Shown here: positions 7,948-16,453 of the stretch, one piece after another
Layout: each line of letters begins with the position of its first letter
Position numbering within the stretch: the first letter of the stretch is position 1
Source of the DNA: Planctomycetia bacterium
GTDB taxonomy: Bacteria > Planctomycetota > Planctomycetia > Pirellulales > PNKZ01
NCBI GenBank assembly: GCA_021413845.1
Contig: JAIOPP010000083.1
Coordinates: 1-64,000 of the forward strand
Length of the DNA stretch: 64,000 bases
Direction of reading: 5' to 3'
Program-made: the position numbers and the translations under genes
Notes under the pieces: model-generated
What the model saw: only the letters and a program-made list of their open reading frames with translations
Databases searched by the model: none
Told to the model about the DNA's origin: nothing

Positions 7948-9552
7948 TTACTTGTCGAGCAGACTCGGCCGCCCGGCCTCGTATTGGACTTTGATTTCCT
8001 GTGAAGTCAGCGATCGTTTCCAGATGGCGACTTCATCCATGCGGCCCTTGAACGCGCGTTTCGGTACATGGTGCCAATCGGTTATCGCCAGCCAGTTCCC
8101 CAGGCGGCACTCACCCGGAGCGACGCGGACATCCGCTGGGCAGGCCTGCTCCCCCATCAAATCGCCATTCACATATGTCCGGTGTTTTTTCTCGGCGATC
8201 GAGACGACGCCGACGACGTGCTGCCATTTCCCGAATTGAAGCGGATTGCCCATTGCGGCTCGTGCCGAAGGGGGCCTGCCGTTCACATTGGCCCAAACCT
8301 GCCCGCGGCGATTGATCTGAAAATGGAGGTCGCCGGAATCAAAACGGTCCGAGTTGAGTAGCGCGTTGTATTCGTAATCGAGTCGGTCGACGTTTACCCA
8401 GAATGCGATCGTGAACTCCTCGTACTCGCCGGGAATCGTGAGGCGAACGAAATCGTCGTCGCGATCGAACAGCAGCGCCGACTTGCCCGGCCAGCGGCTT
8501 GACGTCCAACGCGCGCCTTCGATTCGACCATCCGAGGCAACGGGATGAGCCGCGTGGTTTTTCAGCGATTCAGCTTCCTCGAAGGGATAGAACCCGATCA
8601 GATCAGGGTCTTGCACTAGCTCCGCACAGTGGGCTTGCCAACGTAAGAAGCCGATCGCGCCAGGCGCGAGGAAGCGGCCCTCTTGCGGTGAGCCGGTCGG
8701 CTTCAGGACTCCCTGCTTGAGGACCACCGATTGCCCCTGGGTTACCGATGCGATCAGCTTTTTTGAACCCGGCCCTCGGGCATCTACCTGACCGTCGAAA
8801 ACATGCAACTCGTTCGCCCCGGACTTTTGATCGACGGCGACTCCGAATTCGGTCCCGAGATCCTCGTAATCCATTCCCGGCGTCGCAACGGTGAAACCCT
8901 TCGCCGCCGGCGGGGCGATCGCTCGAATCGCACCATCATGGAGCGTCAGGCGGAGGGCATTATCGATCCGAAAGGCAGCCGGAGACTTCATCAGGATATC
9001 GGCACCATTTTCAAATCGGAGATGGATCGCCCCTTTCGTAAGGCGATACTCCCCGGAATCGAACTTGACGTTATCGGGGCCGAAGCCGTCTTCAAACTTG
9101 GCGTCGGCCTCATCGACGAGCAGCCCCAGAAATCGTTCGGCCTGCGGCGGCGACTTGGGGTCGACGACCGGCGAAGTGTATTGCTTACCGAACAGCACGA
9201 ACGCAAGAACCGCGGCAATGCCCCAAGGAATGATGACCTGAATTCGTAAGCCATGTGCGCCGATCACAGGTCTCAATGTCGCTTTCGGTTCATTACTCGT
9301 CTCCAACGATCGCGGCGCAGTCCGCGGCCCCGAAGCGGAAATGAATCCATACGGTTCGCCGAGCCGCGATTGATTTGCGACGGACGCCGCCGTCGCCAAG
9401 TCGATCAGCCCCTCGTCGATCGTTGCGCGACGACGCAACTTAGCGCGGGCTTCGGGATCGTCTCTCAGCAATTGCTGAAGCAATTCGCCTTGCTCGGGCG
9501 TCAGGCTTCCATCGAGATAACCGTCGATCAGATCGCTAGTGGTATCGTTCAT
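7948..9552 (-). CDS. FecR-like membrane sensor with C-terminal LamG domain
   Basis: 534 residues. The start at 9552 overlaps the sigma-factor stop by ATGA, which settles it over the upstream in-frame start. A short N-terminal region (DLIDGYLDGSLTPEQGELL) resembles the anti-sigma part of planctomycete FecR proteins. One membrane span follows at about residues 104-122, then a FecR-type beta domain at about 160-290 (GADILMKSPAAFRI, VFDGQVDARGPG) and a LamG/concanavalin-like lectin fold at about 330-525 (YPFEEAESLKNHA, FTIAFWVN, MDEVAIWKRSLTSQEI). The expected job is to hold the partner sigma factor at the membrane and sense a carbohydrate or cell-surface signal outside. It lies directly upstream of the left-arm enzymes. 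Confidence 0.85.
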   Translation of the reverse strand: MNDTTSDLIDGYLDGSLTPEQGELLQQLLRDDPEARAKLRRRATIDEGLIDLATAASVANQSRLGEPYGFISASGPRTAPRSLETSNEPKATLRPVIGAHGLRIQVIIPWGIAAVLAFVLFGKQYTSPVVDPKSPPQAERFLGLLVDEADAKFEDGFGPDNVKFDSGEYRLTKGAIHLRFENGADILMKSPAAFRIDNALRLTLHDGAIRAIAPPAAKGFTVATPGMDYEDLGTEFGVAVDQKSGANELHVFDGQVDARGPGSKKLIASVTQGQSVVLKQGVLKPTGSPQEGRFLAPGAIGFLRWQAHCAELVQDPDLIGFYPFEEAESLKNHAAHPVASDGRIEGARWTSSRWPGKSALLFDRDDDFVRLTIPGEYEEFTIAFWVNVDRLDYEYNALLNSDRFDSGDLHFQINRRGQVWANVNGRPPSARAAMGNPLQFGKWQHVVGVVSIAEKKHRTYVNGDLMGEQACPADVRVAPGECRLGNWLAITDWHHVPKRAFKGRMDEVAIWKRSLTSQEIKVQYEAGRPSLLDK

Positions 9553-10100
9553 ACGGCCGGGTCGCTCCGTTGCTCGAGTTGGCGCTGGATACACGCTTCG
9601 AGTTCCTGACGAATACGCCTCAACAGCTGATACATCGCATCGGGCTTCTTACCACGTTGCCGAGCCAAAGCATTGATCGATACGCCGGGGGTGTATGCCT
9701 CGATTACGAAATCTCGCCGCTCCCGCGGTAGTTTCTCGAGGCAACCTTCGAGTTGTGCGATTTGTTGCGACCTCAACGACAATTCTTCTTCACCTTCTTT
9801 GCACAGTTGCTCGATCACATCCTCGTCGAGCACAAACCGGTCCCGGGCCAAGCCCCGGCGGAATTTCATGATCTCGAACCGGGAGATCACGCAGACCCAG
9901 CGGGCGAAGTCGGCGTCCGCCTGCTTGAGTTCGTGAAACTTCTTCCATGCGATCAGACTGACGTTCTGCATCACCTCGGCGACGTCGTAGGACGAAGGGA
10001 GCGAGGCCCGAATAAAGGCGCGTATCTCGGGTTCATGCTTCGTCAGCAACTGGACGAAGCGGCCTTCGCTCTGCGGGTGGGTTGGATCTGAGTCTGACAT
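9549..10100 (-). CDS. ECF-type RNA polymerase sigma factor, planctomycete subtype
   Basis: 183 residues from the ATG at 10100, which has GAGG five bases upstream; a GTG six codons earlier is less likely. Region 2 covers about residues 20-90 (EPEIRAFIRASLPSSYDVAE, MQNVSLIAWKKFHEL, FARWVCVISRFEIMKFRR), and region 4 about 115-170 (LEKLPRERRDFVIEAY, GVSINALARQRGKKPDAMYQLLRRIRQEL). Both match sigma-70 ECF factors of the Rhodopirellula/Verrucomicrobium type. It probably recognises promoters of this locus. The leader and start region is duplicated in inverted orientation at 10362-10438, facing the right arm. The ATGA overlap with the FecR-LamG gene indicates a regulator pair. Confidence 0.9.
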   Translation of the reverse strand: MSDSDPTHPQSEGRFVQLLTKHEPEIRAFIRASLPSSYDVAEVMQNVSLIAWKKFHELKQADADFARWVCVISRFEIMKFRRGLARDRFVLDEDVIEQLCKEGEEELSLRSQQIAQLEGCLEKLPRERRDFVIEAYTPGVSINALARQRGKKPDAMYQLLRRIRQELEACIQRQLEQRSDPAV

Positions 10101-10438
10101 AATGCCTCGTCTTATCACTCCCGCTCGTGCCGAAGTCTGATGCGAAAAATGACTTTCTCATCAAAAGTCGGGAAAGTCCCGCAGACGCGGCTTGCCCAAA
10201 TCCTTTCCAACGAACCGGTAGGTAATCGCCGCCGAGGCGGCGCAAAGCAAAATCTATGCCCAGTCGCCTAGCCTCATTGACGTCCGCGCGGATCCACGCC
10301 GGCCCCGCCGTTTGGGGAGTCTTTTGAGCAAATATTCATTGCTGGTTCACGGTGAACTCCGCGACTTTCGATAAGAAAGCCGTTTTTGCACATCAGGAAT
10401 CGGCACGAGCGGGAGTGATAAGGCGAGGCGTTATCTCA
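10097..10438. promoter_or_regulatory. Divergent control region with two inverted copies of one leader sequence
   Basis: Copy A (10097-10170, read on the minus strand) and copy B (10362-10438, read on the plus strand) are imperfect inverted copies of about 75 bp. Each reads CGACTTT, a GA.AAGAA-like block, TTTTT, ATCAG and then the identical core TCGGCACGAGCGGGAGTGAT followed by AAG or AAGG and CGAGGC. About 190 bp separate them. Copy A is the immediate 5' leader of the sigma-factor gene. Copy B lies about 130 bp upstream of the right-arm sulfatase and lacks a start codon (ATG replaced by ATC). The arrangement suggests both arms answer to the same regulator or share a duplicated promoter. Exact promoter elements cannot be assigned by eye. 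Confidence 0.7.
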
Positions 10439-10569
10439 ATCTTCCAACCGAGCACCCCGAAGTTGTCGCGCAGCTGACAACCGACCCAGGCCATTGCTGC
10501 AAGCAGCGAAAAACTAATGTTTGCTACCGGAAGCTTTCTCCCGCCGAAAAAATCCCTGCGTTTGTCCCC

Positions 10570-11994
10570 ATGAAACCATCCCTAATCTTCCTGCTCCTCG
10601 TCCTCTGCGCCGTGGCCACGTCGGCAAATGCGCAGACGAAACCGAACGTCCTGCTCATCGTCGCCGACGACCTCGGCCTGCAACTGTCTTGTTATGGCGA
10701 CAAACATATCCGCACGCCGAACATCGACGCGCTGGCTGCTTCCGGTGCTCGATTCAAAACCGCGTACGTCGCGCAGGCCTCCTGCAGCCCGTCACGAACC
10801 TCGATCTTCACGGGGCTGTTTCCGCATACCCACGGCCACATCGGATTGGCGAAGCCGAACAATCCCCCGCTGCGCGAGGAATTCCGCGACCAGACCCTGC
10901 CCGCGCTGATGAAGGCCGCAGGCTATCGCACCGGGATCATCGGCAAGCTGCATGTGAATCCCAAGAGCGCGCTTCCTTTTGAATTCAACCGTAATGCCGA
11001 TCTCGGGCCGAACGGCGCTCGCGAGATCCGCGCCATGGCGGAGGCGGCGGGAGAATTCATCGGCGCCGATCGCGCGAAGCCTTTTTTCCTGATGATGAGC
11101 TATGTGGACCCGCATCATCCCTTCGCCGCGCAAATGGACGGCCTGCCGGAAAAGCCGACCCTTCCCGGCGAGGTACCGCCGTGGCCGTTTCAGCAGGTCG
11201 AGGACGAGACCACGCGCAAGGAAGCGGCGAACTACTACAACTGCGTGCGTCGCCTCGATACGGGGGTCGGTCTGTTGATGGCAAAACTCAAGGCGGCAGG
11301 CGCCGATGAAAACACGTTGATCGTTTTCCTCGGTGATCACGGACCGCCGTTCGCACGCGCCAAGACGAGTTGTTATGAAGCCGGCCTGCGCGTCCCCTTC
11401 TTGCTGCGTTGGCCGGGCGTGACTCAGCCCGGCTTCGTGAGCGACGCTTTCGTCTCCTCGGTAGATATTCTGCCCACGATCCTAGACGCCACCGGCATCG
11501 AGATCCCCGCGCATGCCCAAGGCCGCTCTTTGCGCAAGGTCGGAGCCGGCGACGTCACCGGTTGGCGCAACACGTTGGCGGGTGAATATCATCAGCATGG
11601 CGAGAGTCCGTTCTTCCCCCGCCGAGCGCTTCGTGACGCGCGGTTCCAAGTCATCCACAACTTGCTCGCCGGGAAAGCCATCACATTGCCTAGCGTCGAT
11701 GGCGACACCGCACACCTCGTCGCCCAAGCAGCGGCCTACGCAGGCACCTCGGCCCGCAAGGCGATGGAACTTCTACCCAATCCGCCGGAGTGGGAACTCT
11801 ACGATCTGGAGGCCGACCCAGGGCAATTCCAAAACCTCGCCGCCGATCCCGCCCATGCCGAAACCCTCAAGCGGATGCAGGGACTACTGCACGACTGGCA
11901 AACGGAAACACGAGATCCCTTCCTCGACCCCGCCGTGGTGGCAAGGAAGCACGCCGAGGTAAACGAGAAGGGGAAGTCGCTCATACCGCAATGA
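10570..11994 (+). CDS. Secreted S1-family sulfatase, heparan-N-sulfatase-like subgroup
   Basis: 474 residues with a signal peptide ending near residue 21. The N-terminal metal motif is PNVLLIVADDLGLQLSCYGD. The formylglycine motif is CSPSR with Cys72 (QASCSPSRTSIFTGLFPHTHG). YVDPHHPF and FLGDHGPPF follow, and an Asp-rich C-terminal strand (WELYDLEADPGQFQNLA) is typical of the family. The CYG, HTHG and YVDPHHPF landmarks recall sulfamidase-type S1 enzymes, but subfamily and substrate need a tree. It is the first gene of the right arm, downstream of inverted copy B. There is no clear Shine-Dalgarno. The next gene follows after 105 bp. Confidence 0.92.
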   Translation: MKPSLIFLLLVLCAVATSANAQTKPNVLLIVADDLGLQLSCYGDKHIRTPNIDALAASGARFKTAYVAQASCSPSRTSIFTGLFPHTHGHIGLAKPNNPPLREEFRDQTLPALMKAAGYRTGIIGKLHVNPKSALPFEFNRNADLGPNGAREIRAMAEAAGEFIGADRAKPFFLMMSYVDPHHPFAAQMDGLPEKPTLPGEVPPWPFQQVEDETTRKEAANYYNCVRRLDTGVGLLMAKLKAAGADENTLIVFLGDHGPPFARAKTSCYEAGLRVPFLLRWPGVTQPGFVSDAFVSSVDILPTILDATGIEIPAHAQGRSLRKVGAGDVTGWRNTLAGEYHQHGESPFFPRRALRDARFQVIHNLLAGKAITLPSVDGDTAHLVAQAAAYAGTSARKAMELLPNPPEWELYDLEADPGQFQNLAADPAHAETLKRMQGLLHDWQTETRDPFLDPAVVARKHAEVNEKGKSLIPQ

Positions 11995-12099
11995 GTCTAT
12001 GCACATCCACTTGAACTCCATTAGTCGTTTTGACGAAGCACTCTGAAATCAATATTTCCGCCTCAACTAGGCCACCAAAAAAACCACCGATTAACTGCC

Positions 12100-14061
12100 G
12101 TGAATCAAACCATTACTCTCCTCACCGTTTTGCTACTCGTCCCAATGACGACGCTACAAGCTGCCGACAAAGCGGACCTTGATCGACTCGTGGCGGAGAC
12201 TCACGACGCTTCGCTTAAGCTGAGAGATGAGGCCTTACGCAAGACCATCGCCAAGGACACGGTTTGGCCCTCGGGCACTTGGGGGGACAATCTCTGGACC
12301 CTCGCGGCCCTCTATTTAAACGAGCAGGTGGATACGGCTAACGCACGCCTGCTCAAGCCGGCGAACGACTACATCGAGTTGATTCGGAAACATGGGAACC
12401 AACCCGTCACCACTCCCGAGCAGCCGGGAATCGCGCCCTGGACCTTCTTTTCCGTCACCGACTATGTGCGGACCCTCTGCCTCTTTCATTCGAAGAGCAC
12501 ACACTTTCCCGGCCGACTGAAGCCGGAAACGGAAGCCGCAATGAAGGAGGCACTCTGGCTTTGGGTCAGTGGGGAAAGTCGGATTGCCGACGCAGGCCAG
12601 GACAAACTGTTCCTGTTGCTTGGTACGGAGAATCACGATCTGAACCGGCGGCCGAACTACTATCTGATCACCGCGATGTTGAACGATGACCCGGCTTTTC
12701 GTGATCGTAAACTGCGTGACGGCCACAGCGTTGCGGAACACGCCGAAGCCCACGCGGCGTTTCTCCGCGAATGGCCCCGTCGTCGAGCAGCTGCCGGACT
12801 TTGGGTTGAGGTCGGTTCGAACGGCTATCAGAAATACTCCTGGCCGGCACTGTTCAATCTGCACGAACTCGCCCCCGATCCTGTCATCCGCAAGCGCTTC
12901 GGCCTGTTGCTCGATCTGGCGTTCATCGAAGATGAGCAGATCTCCGTGCGCGGCCGCCGCGGCGGGGGAAGAAGTCGGGCCTATTCCGGCGCCAACAGCT
13001 TCGAGCCCTACAAGAACCTCCTCTTCGCTGCGGAAGGTCATTCGACAGGATCCAGTCATTCCCGCGTGATCGAAACCAGCCGCTACCAACTGCCGCCCGA
13101 GGCGATCTTCCTACGCAAGCGGGCCTTTGCGGCGACGGAGCCGTTCGTCATCCGCAATCGCGTCCTCGGTGAGCTCGAAAGGGCCAAGTCAGGTGAAGAC
13201 GCAGGCGAGCGGCTCGCCGCCGACTCCGCGTTGGTCAACTACGCCTATCGTACGCCCCATTATCTCCTCGGCAGCACCCTCCAGGATCCGGCTCTCACGA
13301 CACCCGATCTTAAAGGGGGCCTGACCCTGAAGTATGCCGGGATCTCCAGACAGAATCGTGCCTGCGGCATGCTCTTCGATGACCCGGCCGGTAAAGAGAT
13401 ATGCGCCGTCTACCCGATGATCGAGCATGGGGGCGGCGGCCGACCTCAACACTCTTTCTGGAGCGTGCAGCACGAGAACGTGCTCATCCTCCAGCGCATA
13501 GCGCCCCTGGGCCGCACCTTCCTCGGGTCTTACAACACCGACGCGATCGGCATCGGCTTCGAGGGCGAGGCGCTCAAAAAGGTCGAGGACGGTGGCTGGA
13601 TCTTCGCTCACAACGGTAAGGCCTTCGTCGGCGTGAAATTCCTCGACGGCGGATACCGATGGGACGAGAAGAAGTCGCTGGCGACGCCCGCCGAGTTCGA
13701 CAAAGCCACCGACAAGTCGCGCGTCCTCCTGCACGCCGGTGACATCGCGAGCCACGGGTCATTCGACGAATTCAAAGCCGACGTGCTGGCCGGACGCCTA
13801 AACGTCACGCCTGACAAGGTGGATTACCGGTTCGGCCCAACTTCCACGCATCTCGAAGTCGCGATCTATGATGCCAAGGCCCTCGAGCGCTTTACAATGC
13901 CGCTCATCAACGGCAAGCCCGCGGACTTGCGCCCGGCGAAGACCTACCAGAGTCCTTTTCTCAATGCCGACTTCGGCAGCGACAAGATTTCCGTGAGCGT
14001 CGGCCCGGTACATCGGCTGTTAGACTTTTCGCAGTCAACCATCGGCGATGACATACAATAA
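12100..14061 (+). CDS. Secreted putative alpha/alpha-toroid polysaccharide-degrading enzyme (right arm)
   Basis: 653 residues from a GTG start; the signal peptide MNQTITLLTVLLLVPMTTLQ follows directly and no better start exists. It is a paralogue of the protein at 5789-7780. Shared landmarks are LLGTENHDLNRRPNYYL (residues about 180-195), SVRGRRGGGRSRAY in the middle, AYRTPHYLLGSTL, and SVQHENVLILQR. The N-terminal half is helical and the second half rich in beta strands, as in toroid-plus-sandwich lyases. The pair probably acts on related linkages of one polysaccharide. I cannot assign a known CAZy family. It is followed 17 bp later by an esterase gene, in the same order (toroid, esterase, sulfatase) as in the left arm. 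Confidence 0.62.
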   Translation: MNQTITLLTVLLLVPMTTLQAADKADLDRLVAETHDASLKLRDEALRKTIAKDTVWPSGTWGDNLWTLAALYLNEQVDTANARLLKPANDYIELIRKHGNQPVTTPEQPGIAPWTFFSVTDYVRTLCLFHSKSTHFPGRLKPETEAAMKEALWLWVSGESRIADAGQDKLFLLLGTENHDLNRRPNYYLITAMLNDDPAFRDRKLRDGHSVAEHAEAHAAFLREWPRRRAAAGLWVEVGSNGYQKYSWPALFNLHELAPDPVIRKRFGLLLDLAFIEDEQISVRGRRGGGRSRAYSGANSFEPYKNLLFAAEGHSTGSSHSRVIETSRYQLPPEAIFLRKRAFAATEPFVIRNRVLGELERAKSGEDAGERLAADSALVNYAYRTPHYLLGSTLQDPALTTPDLKGGLTLKYAGISRQNRACGMLFDDPAGKEICAVYPMIEHGGGGRPQHSFWSVQHENVLILQRIAPLGRTFLGSYNTDAIGIGFEGEALKKVEDGGWIFAHNGKAFVGVKFLDGGYRWDEKKSLATPAEFDKATDKSRVLLHAGDIASHGSFDEFKADVLAGRLNVTPDKVDYRFGPTSTHLEVAIYDAKALERFTMPLINGKPADLRPAKTYQSPFLNADFGSDKISVSVGPVHRLLDFSQSTIGDDIQ

Positions 14062-14078
14062 CAAATCCGAATACCAAA

Positions 14079-14975
14079 ATGAGATTCACCAACTTTCCGA
14101 GCATCCTGTTACTAATCGCTTTGTCGACGACGACCCTCGCGGAGGAAAAGTCTACCAAAGTGCCTTCCGGTCGGTCGTACACCTACAAAACATCCGCCGG
14201 CAAACCGCGCGCGATGGAAATCTATTTTCCGCCGAATCACGACCCTACGAAGTCGAAAGTGCCGGGCATGATCCTCTTTCACGGCGGCGGCTGGAGCGGC
14301 GGCTCGCTGGATCAGTTCCGCTTCGCCTGCGCCTACTTCGCCGGCCGTGGGTTGGTCTGCGCTACGGCTGAGTATCAGATGCTCCGCAAGGACGACACTG
14401 CGGACCTGCCAAAGGGCGAATCGCGCAAGCGCGTTTGTGTCGTTGATGCGAAGAGCGCCATCCGTTGGTTCAAGCAACATGCGGGTGAACTCGGCATTGA
14501 TCCCGCTCGCATCATCACCGGCGGCGGCAGTGCGGGCGGCCACATCAGCGCTCTAGCCACCATGAACCCCGGCCTCAACGATCCGGCTGATCCGAAGGAC
14601 ATCAACACGAGCGTTGTCGCCTATCTTTGGTTCAACCCCGCCTTTTCCCCGGGTGATGACAAGGATCCCGAGATCCACATCCTGCACCATCAACAGGCGG
14701 ATGTCCCGCCGGCAATCGTATTCTTCGGCGATCAGGACAACTGGAAGGAAGGCTGGGACACGGCCCAAGGGAAATGGCGATCTCTCGGCACGAAAACCAT
14801 CGAACTTCAGATCGCTCCCGGCCAGTCGCACGGCTTCTTCAACAAAGAGCCATGGCGCACCCTCACGCTCATCTCCGCCGACGAGTTTTTGGTCAAGCAA
14901 GGCTTGCTCGCCGGCAAGCCGACTCTCCAGGCCCCGGCCACGGCGGAGAAACTTATTGCCGATCCCAAAGAATGA
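14079..14975 (+). CDS. Secreted alpha/beta-hydrolase esterase
   Basis: 298 residues with a signal peptide (MRFTNFPSILLLIALSTTTL). HGGGW at 68-72 is the oxyanion-hole motif of the hormone-sensitive-lipase/acetylesterase branch. GGGSAGGH at 148-155 carries the nucleophile Ser151, FFGDQDNW near 216-222 the acidic residue, and SHGFF (His251) the histidine. Such enzymes remove acetyl or acyl groups from polysaccharides or small esters. It takes the place that the SASA esterase has in the left arm, so the two may remove the same kind of substituent with unrelated folds. Its stop overlaps the next sulfatase start by ATGA. Confidence 0.87.
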   Translation: MRFTNFPSILLLIALSTTTLAEEKSTKVPSGRSYTYKTSAGKPRAMEIYFPPNHDPTKSKVPGMILFHGGGWSGGSLDQFRFACAYFAGRGLVCATAEYQMLRKDDTADLPKGESRKRVCVVDAKSAIRWFKQHAGELGIDPARIITGGGSAGGHISALATMNPGLNDPADPKDINTSVVAYLWFNPAFSPGDDKDPEIHILHHQQADVPPAIVFFGDQDNWKEGWDTAQGKWRSLGTKTIELQIAPGQSHGFFNKEPWRTLTLISADEFLVKQGLLAGKPTLQAPATAEKLIADPKE

Positions 14976-16453
14976 AACAACGAATTATTATCCTGACGGC
15001 CTGCCTGCTCCTTTGCGTTCAGGCTAGTACCTCTGCTGCCGACAAGCCCAACATCCTCGTCATCCTCGCCGATGACCTGGGGGTCGGCGATATGCACTTA
15101 TTGAATCCCGGGCATGGCAAGATCAAGACGCCGCATCTCGACCGCCTCGCCGCCGCAGGGATGACATTCACCGACGCTCATAGCGGCTCGTCGGTTTGCA
15201 CACCGACGCGTTACGGACTGCTGACCGGTCGTTACGCCTGGCGAACGCGATTGCAAGCCGGCGTGCTCGACGGCGGTAACGATGAACCGCTCATCGTCGC
15301 GGATCGGCTCACCTTGCCGGGCCTGCTCCGACAACACGGTTACTCGACAGGTTGCATCGGCAAGTGGCACCTCGGCTTCAACTCCGAGATGGCTTCCTCT
15401 AAGCCCGCAAAAAAGCCGCGCGGCGGGCTGCCCGTAGGCTCTCGCATCGTCGGCGGCCCGACGACCCGCGGGTTCGATTACTACTGGGGCTGTTCCAATG
15501 CCCGCACGATGTCGAGCCTGATCGAAAATGACCGCGTAATCGAAAGCGTCGAACCGATCGCGATGCTGCCGCGTTTGACGAAGCGGGCTGTCGATTATCT
15601 GGGAGAACGCGCCGCCGACGCTAATGCCGGCCGCCCGTTCTTTCTCTATGTGCCGCTGACATCGCCGCACACGCCGATCATCCCGACCGAGGAGTGGCAA
15701 GGCAAAAGCGGTCTCGGCGACTACGGCGATTTTGTGATGCAAACCGACGCCGCGGTCGGCGACTTGCTCGCGGCCCTCGATCGACACGGTTTAACGAACA
15801 ACACGCTCGTTGTCTTTTCCAGCGACAACGGCTGCTCACCGCAGGCCGGTATCAAAAAGCTCGAAGCTCAAGGTCACTTCGCGAGCGGGCCGTTTCGCGG
15901 CTACAAGGCCGATATCTGGGAAGGAGGCCATCGAGTGCCGTTCTTCGTGCGTTGGCCGGGCATCGTCAAGCCTGCGAGCAAAAGCTCGCAAACGATCTGC
16001 CTCGGCGATCTGATGGCGACATGCGCTGAGTTGCTAGGAGCAAAACTACCCGAAGCCGCTGCCGAGGATAGTATCAGCATTCTGTCGCTGCTGCGAGGCG
16101 ACGACAAGCCGGTTCATGACGCGGTCGTGCATCACTCGATTAACGGTCGCTTCGCAATTCGCGCCGGAGACTGGAAACTGGCGTTCTGCTCAGGCTCGGG
16201 CGGTTGGGGTAGTCCGAAGGACGAAGTCGCCGGACAACAGGCGCTCGCCGAGGTGCAGTTATATAATCTCGCCGACGATCCGGGCGAGAAAACCAACCTG
16301 CAACAAGAATATCCGGAGGTCGTCGCGCGTCTGACTACTCAGATGCAGCAATTCATCGCCGACGGACGTAGCACTCCCGGGGCGAAGCAGCCGAACGATG
16401 TCAACATTCAGTTGTTCAAGAAGCCGATTCCATCGCCCAAGAGAACAAAATGA
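14972..16453 (+). CDS. Secreted S1-family sulfatase
   Basis: 493 residues. The start at 14972 overlaps the esterase stop by ATGA and begins a good signal peptide (MKQRIIILTACLLLCVQAST); the frame is open further upstream but without a leader. PNILVILADDLGVGD binds calcium. The formylglycine motif is CTPTR with Cys76 in SGSSVCTPTRYGLLTGRYAW. KWHLGF, PLTSPHTPI and SSDNGCSPQ complete the active site. The C-terminus FIADGRSTPGAKQPNDV mirrors the left-arm sulfatase at 3314-4981, its nearest relative here, so the toroid-esterase-sulfatase block is repeated in both arms. The next gene overlaps by ATGA. Confidence 0.92.
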   Translation: MKQRIIILTACLLLCVQASTSAADKPNILVILADDLGVGDMHLLNPGHGKIKTPHLDRLAAAGMTFTDAHSGSSVCTPTRYGLLTGRYAWRTRLQAGVLDGGNDEPLIVADRLTLPGLLRQHGYSTGCIGKWHLGFNSEMASSKPAKKPRGGLPVGSRIVGGPTTRGFDYYWGCSNARTMSSLIENDRVIESVEPIAMLPRLTKRAVDYLGERAADANAGRPFFLYVPLTSPHTPIIPTEEWQGKSGLGDYGDFVMQTDAAVGDLLAALDRHGLTNNTLVVFSSDNGCSPQAGIKKLEAQGHFASGPFRGYKADIWEGGHRVPFFVRWPGIVKPASKSSQTICLGDLMATCAELLGAKLPEAAAEDSISILSLLRGDDKPVHDAVVHHSINGRFAIRAGDWKLAFCSGSGGWGSPKDEVAGQQALAEVQLYNLADDPGEKTNLQQEYPEVVARLTTQMQQFIADGRSTPGAKQPNDVNIQLFKKPIPSPKRTK

